From: Anisus vortex
Taxonomy: Eukaryota > Mollusca > Gastropoda > Planorbidae
Reading direction: 5' to 3'
NCBI GenBank assembly: GCA_949126835.1
Contig: OX421508.1
Location: forward strand, 12,087,994 to 12,151,993
DNA length: 64,000 bases
Made by a program: the position numbers and the translations under genes. The number at the start of each line of letters is the position of its first letter. Positions within the stretch are counted from its first letter, which is position 1. Shown here piece by piece: positions 35,130 to 47,172 of the stretch. The notes under the pieces were generated by a model that was not told the DNA's origin, did not search any database, and saw nothing but the letters and a program-made list of their open reading frames with translations.

Positions 35130-36610
35130 TGTAAACTGGTGACCAGTTTACGTTGTATTTTTGTTGTTTTTTTACTATACCAGTCTACGGTGTATGATTG
35201 TGTTTTTTTGCTATATTTTCCTTGTTAATTACTAAATTCTGTACCAAAACTTGTCCGTTTTAGGTAAATAACTTTGTTAACGATTATTGTTGGGGAAGAT
35301 GGTTATTGGTAATTAGTAGGAAAGGTATTGTAGTTTGTATATATATATAGTTTAGTTTAATTAGATTGTTTATATATTTAGAGGTCTTCGTTTTACTTAT
35401 AATATAAAGCACACTTTTAACATTTTTTTAACTAATTATTTTTGAGCGCCTGGTCACCTTGCCTGGTTCTGATTGGTCTGTTATTTAATCCTATTTGAAT
35501 CGGATTGGTCAGTAATTCAGTAATAGTTGTCGATTCACCCTAGAGGGCTATTTAATCCCCTGCTGGTCAGCAGTAAATTCTTTTTGTTGTGTGTGGCCCA
35601 GCTTTGCATCTCTTAAGAGTCCCGTAAGTTTTGAGTTTATTTTATAGTTCTATGAATTTCATTGTTAAAATATGTACGATAAACTGTTCATTGTTGTCTT
35701 AATGTTAACAATTTGACAGGATGATTAGTTATTTTGTGGGATGGGTAAGATAATATGGGGATTTTCGAAGTACATTAAATGGACAGCGAACATACAAGGA
35801 GGCGGCCATTTTTTAATGTGTTTCCGCCATATTGTGTAGAATATATTTATTATTGTTGACCTAACGTTTGCTTTTTATATTTATTCTTATTAATTAGGTC
35901 GGGTAAAACCTACCTTGTTGGTCTCGTGTTATATGTTGGTTTTAAATTAGTCTCGTGTTATATGTTGGTTTTAAATTAGTCTCGTGTTATATGTTGGTTT
36001 TAAATTATTCTCTGGTTATATATTATTTTTAAGTTAGATGTTAGAAATTGCTAGGTCTCTTGTATATATTATCTTAGTTAGATATTAGATAGTGTGTTAA
36101 ATGATGAGAAGATTTGAATTATGATTTTGTAGTTTGTGAATTAAGAGTTGGTAGAGATTGTGTTTTATTTAGTTAGGAATGGCGCTGGTAGACGATGGAT
36201 TTATTTAGTTGTTGTTGATATTGATGGTTAGGGCTTATATTTGAATAAACTTGTGTATTATGAAAAATTTATTTGTTCCCTTGATAGATACTTTGTTGTA
36301 GTGTGCGTGGTTTATGTTTGTTTATTTGTGGTTTGCTGTTCTGTGTTTAGCTTAGTGTAGTTTTAGTAGTTTAGTATAGTCTGGTATTTAGTATAGTTAG
36401 CTAGTAATTGTAGTTTTTAGTATTGGTTCATCCAGGTAGCTAATCCTACCTGCCTACCACAATATAGGTATGCACAGATATACCCGTCCCCTCCCCTTGT
36501 ATATAATGTAAATGTAAATATATGTACATTAATTTAATTGTGTGTTATATAATTCAATAACACACACACCTACCTTATACTTTTACACTCAGTTAATTCC
36601 CCCCCTTACA
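35130..36610 (+). repeat. 5' LTR of the young element
   Basis: 1481 bp. It has a TATA-like CTATTTAAT at 35548-35556, a poly(A) hexamer AATAAA at 36244-36249 and three perfect copies of a 29-bp unit opening GTCTCGTGTTATATGTTGGT (35921-36007), followed by a decayed fourth. Confidence 0.93.
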
Positions 36611-36612
36611 AA

Positions 36613-36630
36613 TGGTGTCAGAAGTGGGAT
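36613..36630 (+). promoter_or_regulatory. Primer-binding site
   Basis: TGGTGTCAGAAGTGGGAT lies two bases after the LTR. It begins with TGG and, from memory, complements the 3' end of a tRNA-Leu, the primer used by several Ty3/gypsy elements. Confidence 0.75.
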
Positions 36631-36891
36631 CTGTGCTTGGATGGACCAATATAGTTAGTTTCTTTTTGGTTAGGCCTCAGTTGTGTAGATTAGGGTCTCG
36701 GTTAGGATAGTTTTGATGGTTTATTTTTGTTTGACTAGGAGTGGTATTTTGTGGTATAGTTGTTTGGTATATAGGAGTTGGATCTAGGTTTGAGTAGTAA
36801 ATCTCTGTGGATTAGGTTGTTGTGAGTAATGCAGGATAGTTGTTAGACCTAGGTTGGTTGTTGATTTTTGGTATTAGTGTGTTAGGCTTAG

Positions 36892-37365
36892 TTGTTGTTT
36901 TGGCAGTTAGCGGTAGGTAGGAGAGAGACCAACATAGGTAGGGCCGACGGAGACGACGGCAGCAGTGGACGTCCTGTGACCATTGGGGCTGTGCAGCCAG
37001 CTGTGTGTTGGGCCAGACCCTGGCATTGGGACCTACACTTTGGTCACCAGGGTCCGGCATCCTGTAGCTGTTGGAGCCTGGAAGCTGGCGGTGTATGCTT
37101 GGGCCAGGCCTTGGCGTTGGGACCTCCATATGGGTCACCAGGGTCCTGGGCTCGGGCGACAGTGACGATGGCTGCTGCCGGAGAGATGCAACTGGGGCAA
37201 GTACCACCTTCTTGCCCCACCACCACCACGAGAGGTGTGCCGACCAGGGCCACCTGCCTGGTTTCCCTCGGCCAAGGGGGAGCCATGGATTGTCTGGATG
37301 TGCCTGGAGAGGCCAGTGTAGTGCCCTGGAGTGGCCAGTGTAGTGCCCTGGAGTGGCCAGTGTAG
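36892..37365 (+). other. GC-rich island with short frames inside the young element
   Basis: About 500 bp far richer in GC than its surroundings. It holds an uninterrupted 157-codon plus frame and overlapping frames in other phases, all low-complexity (repeated GPRHW/WDLH-like phrases) with no domain. The same phrase (TGGGACCT, then GGTCACCAGGGTCC) appears twice (about 37037 and 37117), so it is an internal duplication. I do not regard it as a proven gene. Confidence 0.5.
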
Positions 37366-37462
37366 TGCCCTGGAGTGGCCAGTGTAGTGCCCTGGATGGG
37401 CTAGTGTAGTGCCCTGGATGGGCTAGTGTATTGCCCTGGAGGGGCTAGTGTTGTGTCCAAGA
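37299..37462 (+). repeat. 22-bp tandem repeat, about seven copies
   Basis: Unit GTGCCCTGGAGTGGCCAGTG plus TA, with starts at about 37299, 37321, 37343, 37365, 37387, 37409 and 37431. The last three have the variant CTGGATGGGCTAG or similar. Confidence 0.9.
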
Positions 37463-37848
37463 GTGGACAGATGGACCAAAGAAGTGTTTTTCATTCAGAC
37501 GCCAGGAATTGGATGCTTTCAGACGTTCTGACCTGGGCCTACCAGAGGAATTTTGCCATGTTGTGTTTTGTTTCGTCATACATTTTTTTGTCACCACCTG
37601 TAAATATATTTACTGTTTTTTTTGTGAACCTCTTCTTTTTTTTCCTATGTTAATATGTAAATAATGCAACCGTTGTTGTCAACACACCCTTGATTATTGA
37701 ATTTATTGTGTGTTGACCTATTGTTTTTTTTCATGACCGGAATAATTTTTTAAATTTTACATGCAGTATTTTTATTTTTATGAACTGTTCGAATAGGTCA
37801 ATGTTTTTTTGTCTCTCTTGTGAGAGGCGTACATTTTTTTCATCTAAG

Positions 37849-38182
37849 TTCTTTGTGAACTGGTGGTGTCGTTCTTTGTGAACTGTAGCTAGGTTCTTCG
37901 TGAGCTGGCGGTGTAGTTCATGTGGGACTAACGTTGTTGGTTCTGGTCAAAATATTTTTTTCTTTTCCGCACCAGTTGCGGACTGAGGAAAAAAAATGTA
38001 ATAATTTCTATGTTTTTTTATAGCAGGATTTTTTATGTATGTTTTATTGTTCTTTGTGAACTGTAGCTAGGTTCTTTGTGAACTGGCAGTATTGTTCTTG
38101 GGGAACGGATGCTGTTCGTTCTTGTCAAAATAAGATATTTTTTTTCTTGTCCACACCAGTTGCGGACTGAGGAAGCAAATGG
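37849..38182 (+). repeat. Duplicated 140-bp module in the interior
   Basis: Two imperfect direct copies (about 37849-37995 and 38045-38182) each run from GTTCTTTGTGAACTG through GTAGCTAGGTTCTT to CACCAGTTGCGGACTGAGGA. It may be a packaging or structural RNA module; the function is unknown. Confidence 0.75.
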
Positions 38183-38601
38183 TTAAATTTACGGTTTTTA
38201 TGATGTTTTAGGATACCCTGATGTCTTATTTTGTTTATTTTCCGTTTTGATGGTATATAATTATAATTGGCTGCCGGATTGTGTGTGAGATAACATGAGT
38301 GAGCGTGTGTGTTATTAATGATGCATCCCTTTTCACCGAGACTTTTTGTATGTCATTGTGAAGTCGTCAAGGCTCACTTTGTTCATGGTGGTTGCCGCCT
38401 ATGTTGTATTTGTTCATAAATTGCAGAACAGTGCCTTCAGTGGCGTCTGCTTATTTACTGACATGGTTTTTTTTTATTGTGTAGACATTCTAGGAATGTC
38501 GGGCATAGGGGTGGGTAATCAAGAGTCTGTTGTGGATTGGTCTTGTAGCATTTTTGATTAACTATCGCTTGTGTAGTATGTAAGAGTTTTATCGAGGGCG
38601 A

Positions 38602-38623
38602 TAAAAAAGTCCGGCGGGAAGTG
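38602..38623 (+). promoter_or_regulatory. Polypurine-like tract before the 3' LTR
   Basis: TAAAAAAGTCCGGCGGGAAG then TG immediately precedes the LTR; its last part GGCGGGAAG is purine-rich, as needed for plus-strand priming. Confidence 0.5.
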
Positions 38624-40104
38624 TGTAAACTGGTGACCAGTTTACGTTGTATTTTTGTTGTTTTTTTACTATACCAGTCTACGGTGTATGATTGTGTTTT
38701 TTTGCTATATTTTCCTTGTTAATTACTAAATTCTGTACCAAAACTTGTCCGTTTTAGGTAAATAACTTTGTTAACGATTATTGTTGGGGAAGATGGTTAT
38801 TGGTAATTAGTATGAAAGGTATTGTAGTTTGTATATATATATAGTTTAGTTTAATTAGATTGTTTATATATTTAGAGGTCTTCGTTTTACTTATAATATA
38901 AAGCACACTTTTAACATTTTTTTAACTAATTATTTTTGAGCGCCTGGTCACCTTGCCTGGTTCTGATTGGTCTGTTATTTAATCCTATTTGAATCGGATT
39001 GGTCAGTAATTCAGTAATAGTTGTCGATTCACCCTAGAGGGCTATTTAATCCCCTGCTGGTCAGCAGTAAATTCTTTTTGTTGTGTGTGGCCCAGCTTTG
39101 CATCTCTTAAGAGTCCCGTAAGTTTTGAGTTTATTTTATAGTTCTATGAATTTCATTGTTAAAATATGTACGATAAACTGTTCATTGTTGTCTTAATGTT
39201 AACAATTTGACAGGATGATTAGTTATTTTGTGGGATGGGTAAGATAATATGGGGATTTTCGAAGTACATTAAATGGACAGCGAACATACAAGGAGGCGGC
39301 CATTTTTTAATGTGTTTCCGCCATATTGTGTAGAATATATTTATTATTGTTGACCTAACGTTTGCTTTTTATATTTATTCTTATTAATTAGGTCGGGTAA
39401 AACCTACCTTGTTGGTCTCGTGTTATATGTTGGTTTTAAATTAGTCTCGTGTTATATGTTGGTTTTAAATTAGTCTCGTGTTATATGTTGGTTTTAAATT
39501 ATTCTCTGGTTATATATTATTTTTAAGTTAGATGTTAGAAATTGCTAGGTCTCTTGTATATATTATCTTAGTTAGATATTAGATAGTGTGTTAAATGATG
39601 AGAAGATTTGAATTATGATTTTGTAGTTTGTGAATTAAGAGTTGGTAGAGATTGTGTTTTATTTAGTTAGGAATGGCGCTGGTAGACGATGGATTTATTT
39701 AGTTGTTGTTGATATTGATGGTTAGGGCTTATATTTGAATAAACTTGTGTATTATGAAAAATTTATTTGTTCCCTTGATAGATACTTTGTTGTAGTGTGC
39801 GTGGTTTATGTTTGTTTATTTGTGGTTTGCTGTTCTGTGTTTAGCTTAGTGTAGTTTTAGTAGTTTAGTATAGTCTGGTATTTAGTATAGTTAGCTAGTA
39901 ATTGTAGTTTTTAGTATTGGTTCATCCAGGTAGCTAATCCTACCTGCCTACCACAATATAGGTATGCACAGATATACCCGTCCCCTCCCCTTGTATATAA
40001 TGTAAATGTAAATATATGTACATTAATTTAATTGTGTGTTATATAATTCAATAACACACACACCTACCTTATACTTTTACACTCAGTTAATTCCCCCCCT
40101 TACA
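38624..40104 (+). repeat. 3' LTR of the young element
   Basis: 1481 bp, matching the 5' LTR apart from one noticed substitution at 38813; the 29-bp triplet lies at 39415-39501. Confidence 0.93.
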
Positions 40105-40261
40105 CTTATAATATATTAACTTATACAAAATCATGTTTCTTGTGTTGTTGAATTGTTCCCCTTTTGTGAACACCTCTAGACTTTTGTTTATTTAGAGAAA
40201 AACTTCAAACGCTATTTAACTCTTTACATCATGTTACAGTGGACACCAATAAATCTGAACT

Positions 40262-43200
40262 GTAACACTAGTCAGATGGACTACAGCACGCCAAGTCACT
40301 CTAGCTAGTGGACACTCCATCATTTACTCGGGACCACCAAATGAAGAGGTTCAGCACAAAAATGGGGTGGCACACATGATGACAAAAAAAAAAATCAACT
40401 CAAAACCTAACAGAATAGAAGCCAGTAAAAGAAAGAATTCTAAAGGCAAAGTTTCGCAAAGTGACCATCAGTTAATGCTATGCACCAACAAATCTAGATG
40501 GGAAAGACACTATCAGGACCTGTTTTATCAACAATTCCAGGAAACGATAGATTCATCCTCAAAAAGATCTATAATTAGGCCTATGATACTTGGGGAATTA
40601 AATGCCAAGGTGGGGACCAACAAGATAGTTGGAAGACGATTCAAACAACAACCTATGTGGGTTAATCAGAAGCAAGCGAAGTGATCCAATGGGCATCGCA
40701 CCCCTTAAAAAAATATTCTTTTATAATTGTTAGGTTTCAAGTATTTTAGTTTTGGGTTAGACTGGATTACGTGAACCAATATACCTATTGCCAGAGTTTG
40801 TCGTTATAAAATGACACAAACTCAAACGCATATAGGGGACTGGATAACTGGACCATTTTTTATGCTGGCCACTTCTCCGTGAGACTTCCAGTGCAGCGTG
40901 GCATAAAACTAAATCGCTAATGCTGTTTTTTATTGATAAAAACTTCAAATACATTTTTTACCTTTCTAAAACACATTTTCTGCCAAAAGTATTTAGAGAA
41001 ACACTTCAATATCTATTTAACTCTTTACAGCAATTACATTGATCACCAATCTGAACACTAGGGCTGAGAAAAGTCAGATGGACTACATCACACCAAGCCA
41101 CTTAAATAGTGGACAAAGCGTCATCTACTCGGGACCACCAAATGAAGAGGTTCAGCACAAAAAAAGGGGTGGCACTCATGATGACAAAAAAGCAACTCAA
41201 AACCTAAAAAATGAGAGCCAGTAAAAGAAATAATTCTAAACGCAAGATTTCACTCAAAGTTTCGCAAAATGACCATCATCTAATACTTTGCACCAAGAAA
41301 TCTAGATGAGAAAGGCACTAACGACCTGTTTTATCAACAACTCCAGGAATCGATAGATTTTTCCTAAAAATAAGTCTAATTATGATATTTGGGCATTCTA
41401 ATGCTAAGGTGAGGACAAATAGTTGAAGAAGATTCAAACAACAACCTATGTCGATTAATGAAAATCAAGCGAAGCGATCCAATGGGCATTGAAAGAAATG
41501 AACTGGCATTTAGCGACAGTAAGGCGAAAGCTGACATTCTAAATAATCTTTTCTTTTCAGAGAAGTTTAGAGCGACTTGCCCAGGATGGACGACAGCCCC
41601 CATCGAGATATGCTTGACTTAATAATCAACAGTAATGGTGTACAGAAGTTGTTGTCAAATCTCAACCCACAAAAAGCAGCGGGCCCTGGCAATATCCCAT
41701 GCCGTCTCATCAAGGAACTGGCCTCGGAATTGTCACACTCATTGACTCTTCTCTTCAATAAATCACTGGCCACTGGCAAAAATCCTACAATCTGGAAACA
41801 CGCCAATGTGCAGACAGTCATAAGAAAAGGGGACAGAAGTCAGTCGGCAAAACTCAGGCCAATCTCACTGACTTGTGTGTGTTGCCAGCTTCTTGAACAC
41901 TTTGTCAGATCATGGATCTATAGCCACCTGAATAGGAACAACATTATTACTGATGCCCAACACGCATTCACAAAGAATAGGTCTTGCGAGTCCCAACTCA
42001 TCCTCACAGTTGACGATCTGGCAGCGGTAGTTGGCCGAATCGATACCATCCTATTGTATTTTTTCCAAGGCCTTTGACAAGGTTCCTCAACAGCGTTTCC
42101 TCCTTAAGCTGGATAACTACGGAATAAGAGGCCAGTCCAAGAGATGGATTGAAAACTTCCTTTTCGGCCGCATCTAACGGGCCTTCGTAGCGGATGAGAA
42201 CTCCTGATTTGGTCCTGTCTGGAGTTCCTCAGGGTTCTGTGCTTGAGCCCACACTGTTCTTGATCTACATCAATTAACTGGGGGACGGGTTCCACGCCGG
42301 GGTACGACTTTTTGTAGATAATACCATCATGTATTCTCACATCGAGAGCCCAAATGATGCATTTTATATACAGAACGACCTCAATATGTTGGAGACATGG
42401 GAATCAAAATGGTGAATGATCGACAGTTTAGTACAACAAGCAGAAATTGCTGCAAAGAAAAATGACTCGAAGACTTTCTATAAAATAACCCGCCTATTAT
42501 CCGGAAAACAATTCCACAGCAACATGCAACTTTCAGAGAAAGACGGCAAAATAATTAGCAAACCATCTGCACCACTGACCTCTAAAAAGAATGGATTGGG
42601 CTCGGAAGTAACATTCTTGAGGAAATTTCCGCCATTTTGTTTATACTGTCACTGATCAATATATATAATTACCGTGAGTTTGTTTATTTATTTAGATGTT
42701 TGCTTCTGCTCTATATTCTCCTAAGCCGTTTGACTAATCGGGTTAAAAGTTAAATGTATAAATTGGAAACGTCTTCCAAAATAAAGTTTTATTTTTTTTA
42801 ACAATATTGCTTAATTCGTTAATTTATTTTTTAAAATAAACTTAGACCTATTACTAATCAACGTATGTTAAGGTTATACAATGGGTGCAGTTTTCAAATG
42901 ATGTCCCTTTGAAATGCTTTCAAATGTAGTGTGTGTTCGGGACCGGGTTTTTCCGTACTGCGAAATATTGCTGTCTACTTTTTTTATTATTAACTTTTTT
43001 TATTGTTTGGTATTTGTTTTCTTTTGATCGTATTATTGTTAGTTTTATATTATTAATAAGAAGTCAGAAGCTTGACAGCAACAATCCATTTGCATATTGT
43101 GTAAAATGGCAGCAACATAGATTCCGTTCCGATCTATTTATAGATCTGTGGCACAGTAAGTTTTAGACACAATTTTGTTTATATCGGTAAGTGCAGTGGA

Positions 43201-44060
43201 CATTTTTTAGTTTTTCCTTTCTTTTATAGATCAGTGCCTTTCTTCACTTTGCTCAAACCAATTTATTAAGAAGGCGCAATCCATTCTTTTTATAGATCAG
43301 TGATCTGCACAGATTAAATTATGGAAAGAGCACTTTTGGAATGTGTTAAACGGTAGCCAGATAAAAGTCCCGCCAACAATTGAAACGGAAGAAGATCTCG
43401 ACATAAATCTAGGTCCAGTAACAAAAGAGGAGCTAAAAGCAGCTATTTTTACTTTACAACTAAAAATGGCAAAGCTCAGGGCCCAGACATTTCACCAGAG
43501 GATGTCAAGGCAGATCTAGACACCGCGGCAAATATAATGCTAAATATCATGAACGAAGTGTTTGAACAAGAGACAAAGCCTGCAAAGTGGAATGTAGGAT
43601 ACATAGTAAAACTTCAAAAAAGGGAGACCTAAGCAAATGCCAAAACTGGAGAAGTAAACAGCTTCTTTCTCATCCAAGCAACATTTTTACAAGAATAATA
43701 TTACAAAGAATGAAGACAGCAGTAGACTCTATAAACTGAGAGAAAACCAAGCAGGTTTCCGAACTGGTATATTATAGGTCTTGTATTGACCAAATTGCCA
43801 CTGACTAAATTATTACCGAACAGTCTCTGGAAAGGCAGTCACCATTGCATATACTTTTTGTCGACTTTAAAGAGGCCGTTGGGTGTAAAAAGATTTTATA
43901 AGATGCATATACTAAATTACTATCGAAGACATGAATTGACTGCCTTTAAATCTACTGACTATTTTCTACACAGCTTTTCTCTTTACATAACACATGTCAT
44001 CAACAGAATCATCCGCCGAAATGTTAAATTCAGTGGCCGAAATATGTATATCGCTTTCAA
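40262..44060 (+). mobile_element. Broken RTE-like LINE, scrambled and interrupted
   Basis: Pieces of an RTE-clade LINE in order. Two diverged copies of the endonuclease region occur at 40262-40690 and 41055-41490 (IYSGPPNEEVQHK; MILGELNAKVG). The linker lies at 42415-42640 (VQQAEIAAKKND, then FYKITRLLSGKQ). A polymerase part lies at about 43315-44060 (DINLGPVTKEELKAAIFTL, then FEQETKPAKWNVGYIVKL). Stops and shifts occur throughout. A different LINE interrupts between endonuclease and linker, and about 0.7 kb of unrelated AT-rich sequence separates linker and polymerase. Clade naming is from remembered motifs. Confidence 0.7.
41500..42412 (+). pseudogene. Reverse transcriptase relic of a CR1/Jockey-like LINE
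   Basis: The frame at 41577-42077 has LLSNLNPQKAAGPGNIPCRL, KLRPISLTCVCCQLLEHFV and ITDAQHAFTKNRSCESQLIL, motifs of the fingers and palm of non-LTR reverse transcriptases. At about 42065 the frame shifts (FDKVPQQRFLLKL continues in another phase), with further stops at 42176 and beyond. The YxDD box is not intact (the phrase corresponding to FLLYINDL is broken near 42265). It sits between parts of the RTE-like LINE, so it inserted into it. Confidence 0.75.
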
Positions 44061-44084
44061 CATTTAGCCAACGCTACATTTTTG

Positions 44085-44965
44085 GGTGTGTGGACTATAT
44101 GGGTCATGTGACCATTTTCCAAAATTAAAATGATTTAGTCATCCTTGGTAGGCCTAGATTAATTACATTTTTAAGATTTAAAAAGTGGCCCCTCTTCAAG
44201 AAAGAATAAATACCTTTTCAAGCACAAAAATAGGGCTTTTTATTGAATAAATTGTGAACTATTTAAGAGTTTAATAATTTTAAAGAAGTGAAACATTTAA
44301 TGACTGAAAAAATGGTGTCCGTTCAAGAAAGAAAATCTATATGGAGAGGGTGAGTAACAATGATGCGCAAAATAAAGCCTCTTAGACTTAGAGGTAGTGA
44401 CAGCAAGGATGTGCCAAGTGCTGTCCTATCTATAATTTTCCTGGATACTTTAAAAATATGACCACTCCAACCTAAATGTGTTAGCACCTAAACGTATTTG
44501 TATATATTTTAGGGTTCTGGTCTCCCTGTTTCAACAGATCCATTCTGGTGCGACCCAATGCCAAGCGGAATAGCTGGTCTTCTGAGTGGAGACTGTGACC
44601 CTCTTCAGGGCAAAGGGAAAAACATGTCTCGTTTCACTAGTTTAGTTCTACTCTTTATTGAGCAGGTGCCCTTTTTTAACTTTCAAACTCTGACAAAGCT
44701 TTCTCTGTAATTTATCCAGAGGTGGCCTAATCTCTCTCATGGTGCAACTGACACAATGGTGAGAACATTATGTTACAGACTGAGTCTGTTGGACTCTTAA
44801 CACATAATCACGATTCTGCTGTCTTAAAACCTAACGGTTAAATCAGCTACAGACAAATATTAATAAAGGAAAAAACTACAAATAATAAATGGTCCTAAGC
44901 GTTTGGATGGGACTAAAGAAGAAAAGAAAAAGTTGAAGATCGTACAAGAATCATCCAATGAGAGA
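44085..44965 (+). repeat. Inverted dispersed repeat, left copy
   Basis: Matches 49315-49935 in opposite orientation in two blocks, about 44095-44480 and 44880-44965; the part between is absent from the other copy. Both carry a short frame with MRKIKPL, LRGSDS and DVPSA. The left copy also has, after TATATTTTAG at about 44512, a phrase WCDPMPSGIAGLLSGDCDPL that looks coding. I do not recognise the family. Confidence 0.6.
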
Positions 44966-45419
44966 AAAAAGGATGCATGATTTTCTTTAACACGACGTCA
45001 CTACAAAAGCCTCACTGTGAACATGTAGCTAATAACAAGACCCCAACTCCGGCTGTCGGGACTGTTCATTAATTGGAGACTGCTTTAAAAGAAAATCTGA
45101 TCAAATCTCGTATGGAGGACGAAAGGGACACATAATAAGACTTCATGTAATCATTGACACAACTATGCAATACCCAATAAATTCACATGAGCTAGTCTTT
45201 CTCAAAAGTTTATATTGGGCGTCATTTCAGTGCTATTAGGTACTTTTTAAAAATTGTTAAAAAATGATAGTGAAATTGATAAACACTGGATTTGAGCGGT
45301 ATAAGTTGTTGAAGTAGAGCTTGGCAAGGTAGATTTCTGGGAGGGTAGAGGGCAGATCTCTATGGAATCACTTATGCGCTGATCACTTATGATATACTCA
45401 CACGATCAGCATTAGCAAA

Positions 45420-46690
45420 GAGATCAAAATCCCAATAGACTGCATGACCCTAAGGACGGAAGTGGAGCCTCATCCACAAATTACTCCCTATCTACTGGAG
45501 GTACGAATGCGCTTGATTGTTTCCTGCAGTCGGAAAACACAGTAGCTGCGCTTAGAAGCTTGATACCGCCCTCGAAACTGTACACTCCTATCACGCGTGC
45601 ATCAATGCGTTTACTGATGGCAGTGCCAGGAGTGATGTTGAGAAGTATGTCGTGTTGTACTGTATCCAATAGTGGATACCTGAAGAGAATAGCTGTTCGG
45701 GCCTTGTGGTGCGATCTGCAGCTACGATACAGAGGTGGATGCCATTAGACACACCATCGAGGCAATCGGGGAAAGATTTGTAGATGGTTCGGAAATTATA
45801 AGCAATATAGCCGTCGTCAATGATGCGCTTTCAATGCCACAGACCATCGACAGCCTCAGGACCTGGCCCGAGCGACTCTCTTGTAAGCTATCCACTATTT
45901 CTGATTTGATCTTGGGGTACGAAGTGAGCGCCACCCTCCAGTGGATACAGGGTCATTCATGTGTCTCTAGAAACGAAATAGCGAACTCATTAAAGCCGAG
46001 AAGGGGCCCTGGCACATGTTTTCTACGAGCTGTGCTCATTTGAGAGTGACCGGGAAACGATCTGTGAGTGCGTGACTGAACGGTGGTACACGGGCGGAAC
46101 GAATCTGACAAGGGCAGCATTAAAAACGGCCAAATCTAGCTGACCCGTATTAGAGGCTCGGCAGATAGGAAAAGTCCAGGATCGCACACTTTCGAATTGG
46201 GCATTCTGGCATAGGGGCCTACTTTAGTAGGTTTAGGCTCCACCTTGATTCTCGATGTCGAAACTGAGGGATGCAGAAAAGATGGTCGAGCTTGTGCTAA
46301 TTGACTAGCCTTCATAACAGGATCTTAGTATTCTTAGAGTGGACAGAAACGGCAAACCGTTTGTGCCGAACTTTTACGGTGATGTATCAGTGGTGCGTGA
46401 GACAGCACAGTTCATTCTCCCTAAAAAGTAATCTCGCTCGCATTCTCAAAATGAAATGGGGTTCAAGTCTAGTTTACTCACCGGGTGTCCCGCTATCCAT
46501 TGCACACCGGGTAGGTCAGTGGCTCCGGTGGGGAGGAAGAAGTAGACCTACGCTGCAAACCCGTCTCGAAGACCCTCCCGGTGCTTGGATGTCTGTGCCT
46601 ATAGTATAGGATTTGTGCGGCATCCGGGCAGGATAGCGACTGTCAAAACATCGACTGTCACTTGAGCGACTACACAAGGGCGACGTAATC
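45420..46690 (+). pseudogene. RNase H and C-terminal zinc region of an I/Jockey-type LINE
   Basis: Around 45605 the frame reads AFTDGSARSDVEKYVV (the TDGSA of RNase H). The frame at 45735-46043 has VVNDALSMPQTIDSLRTW and LQWIQGHSCVSRNEIANSL, the later RNase H motifs. Near 46188 FRIGHSGIGAYFSRFRLHLD and SRCRN mark the cysteine-rich tail seen in I-type LINEs. Stops and shifts between them show it is dead. RTE and CR1 elements lack RNase H, so this is a third LINE type. Confidence 0.6.
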
Positions 46691-47170
46691 AGCTTTGCAT
46701 TTCGACTTTTAAGACCCTCCCTTTTTGTAATGTTAACAAACCAAACTAGGAAATAATAATTGTATTAACGTTTTAATGGAATTAACGAAATATTAACGAA
46801 ATACATTATTGTGAGACCTTTTAAAAAAAATATAAATCGCGACTATTTTCGAAATTTCCGGAAAATCCGTAATATATTTTCTCATATTGTATAATGTGAT
46901 GCTAGCTGCTAGTGTGATGCCAGACTAAATAGTATTAGTAATAGTAAGCACTAAAAATAACTTTTCTCCTTAATTTGTTCCTACACAGTGATCCGCCGTC
47001 AGCGTGCAATTAGTGGGCGGGGCTATAATTTGTAATTAGCCCTCTTCCTTTTGGCTTGAAATTTATTTAATGAGCAGTCGCTGTTATGTTATGGCAATCG
47101 ATCTTTTTTTTTTATTACGATCGATCATGTTGGCGATGTCTTGACAGTCGCTGTTTTGAAAGTCGCTATT
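46633..47170. mobile_element. MITE with GCGACTGTCA-rich inverted ends
   Basis: The left end ATAGCGACTGTCAAAACATC pairs with the right end whose minus strand reads AATAGCGACTTTCAAAACAG, then CGACTGTCAAGACATCG. About 538 bp, non-coding. The GACTGTCA unit is repeated within each end. Confidence 0.6.
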
Positions 47171-47172
47171 AT

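Larger units (their letters stand above)
35130..40104 (+). mobile_element. Young non-autonomous LTR retrotransposon
   Basis: A 4975-bp element: two direct LTRs of exactly 1481 bp (35130-36610, 38624-40104) around a 2013-bp interior. The ends are TGTAA...TTACA and the target duplication is CTTA (35126-35129, 40105-40108). The LTRs differ at one position that I noticed (35319 G, 38813 T), so the insertion is recent. A primer-binding site follows the 5' LTR and a purine-rich stretch precedes the 3' LTR. The interior has no gag, protease, integrase or polymerase, so it must be mobilised by proteins from another element (TRIM/LARD-like). Confidence 0.93.

Noticed and set aside
34980..35228. 82-codon plus frame
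   Set aside because: Runs across the boundary of the young LTR; no domain.
36812..37286. Overlapping minus and plus frames in the GC-rich island
   Set aside because: High GC removes stops in all frames; low-complexity content and no domain.
34940..40104. Tandem segmental duplication of 1.48 kb
   Set aside because: The TG...CA ends, primer site, purine tract and target duplication show these are LTRs of one element.
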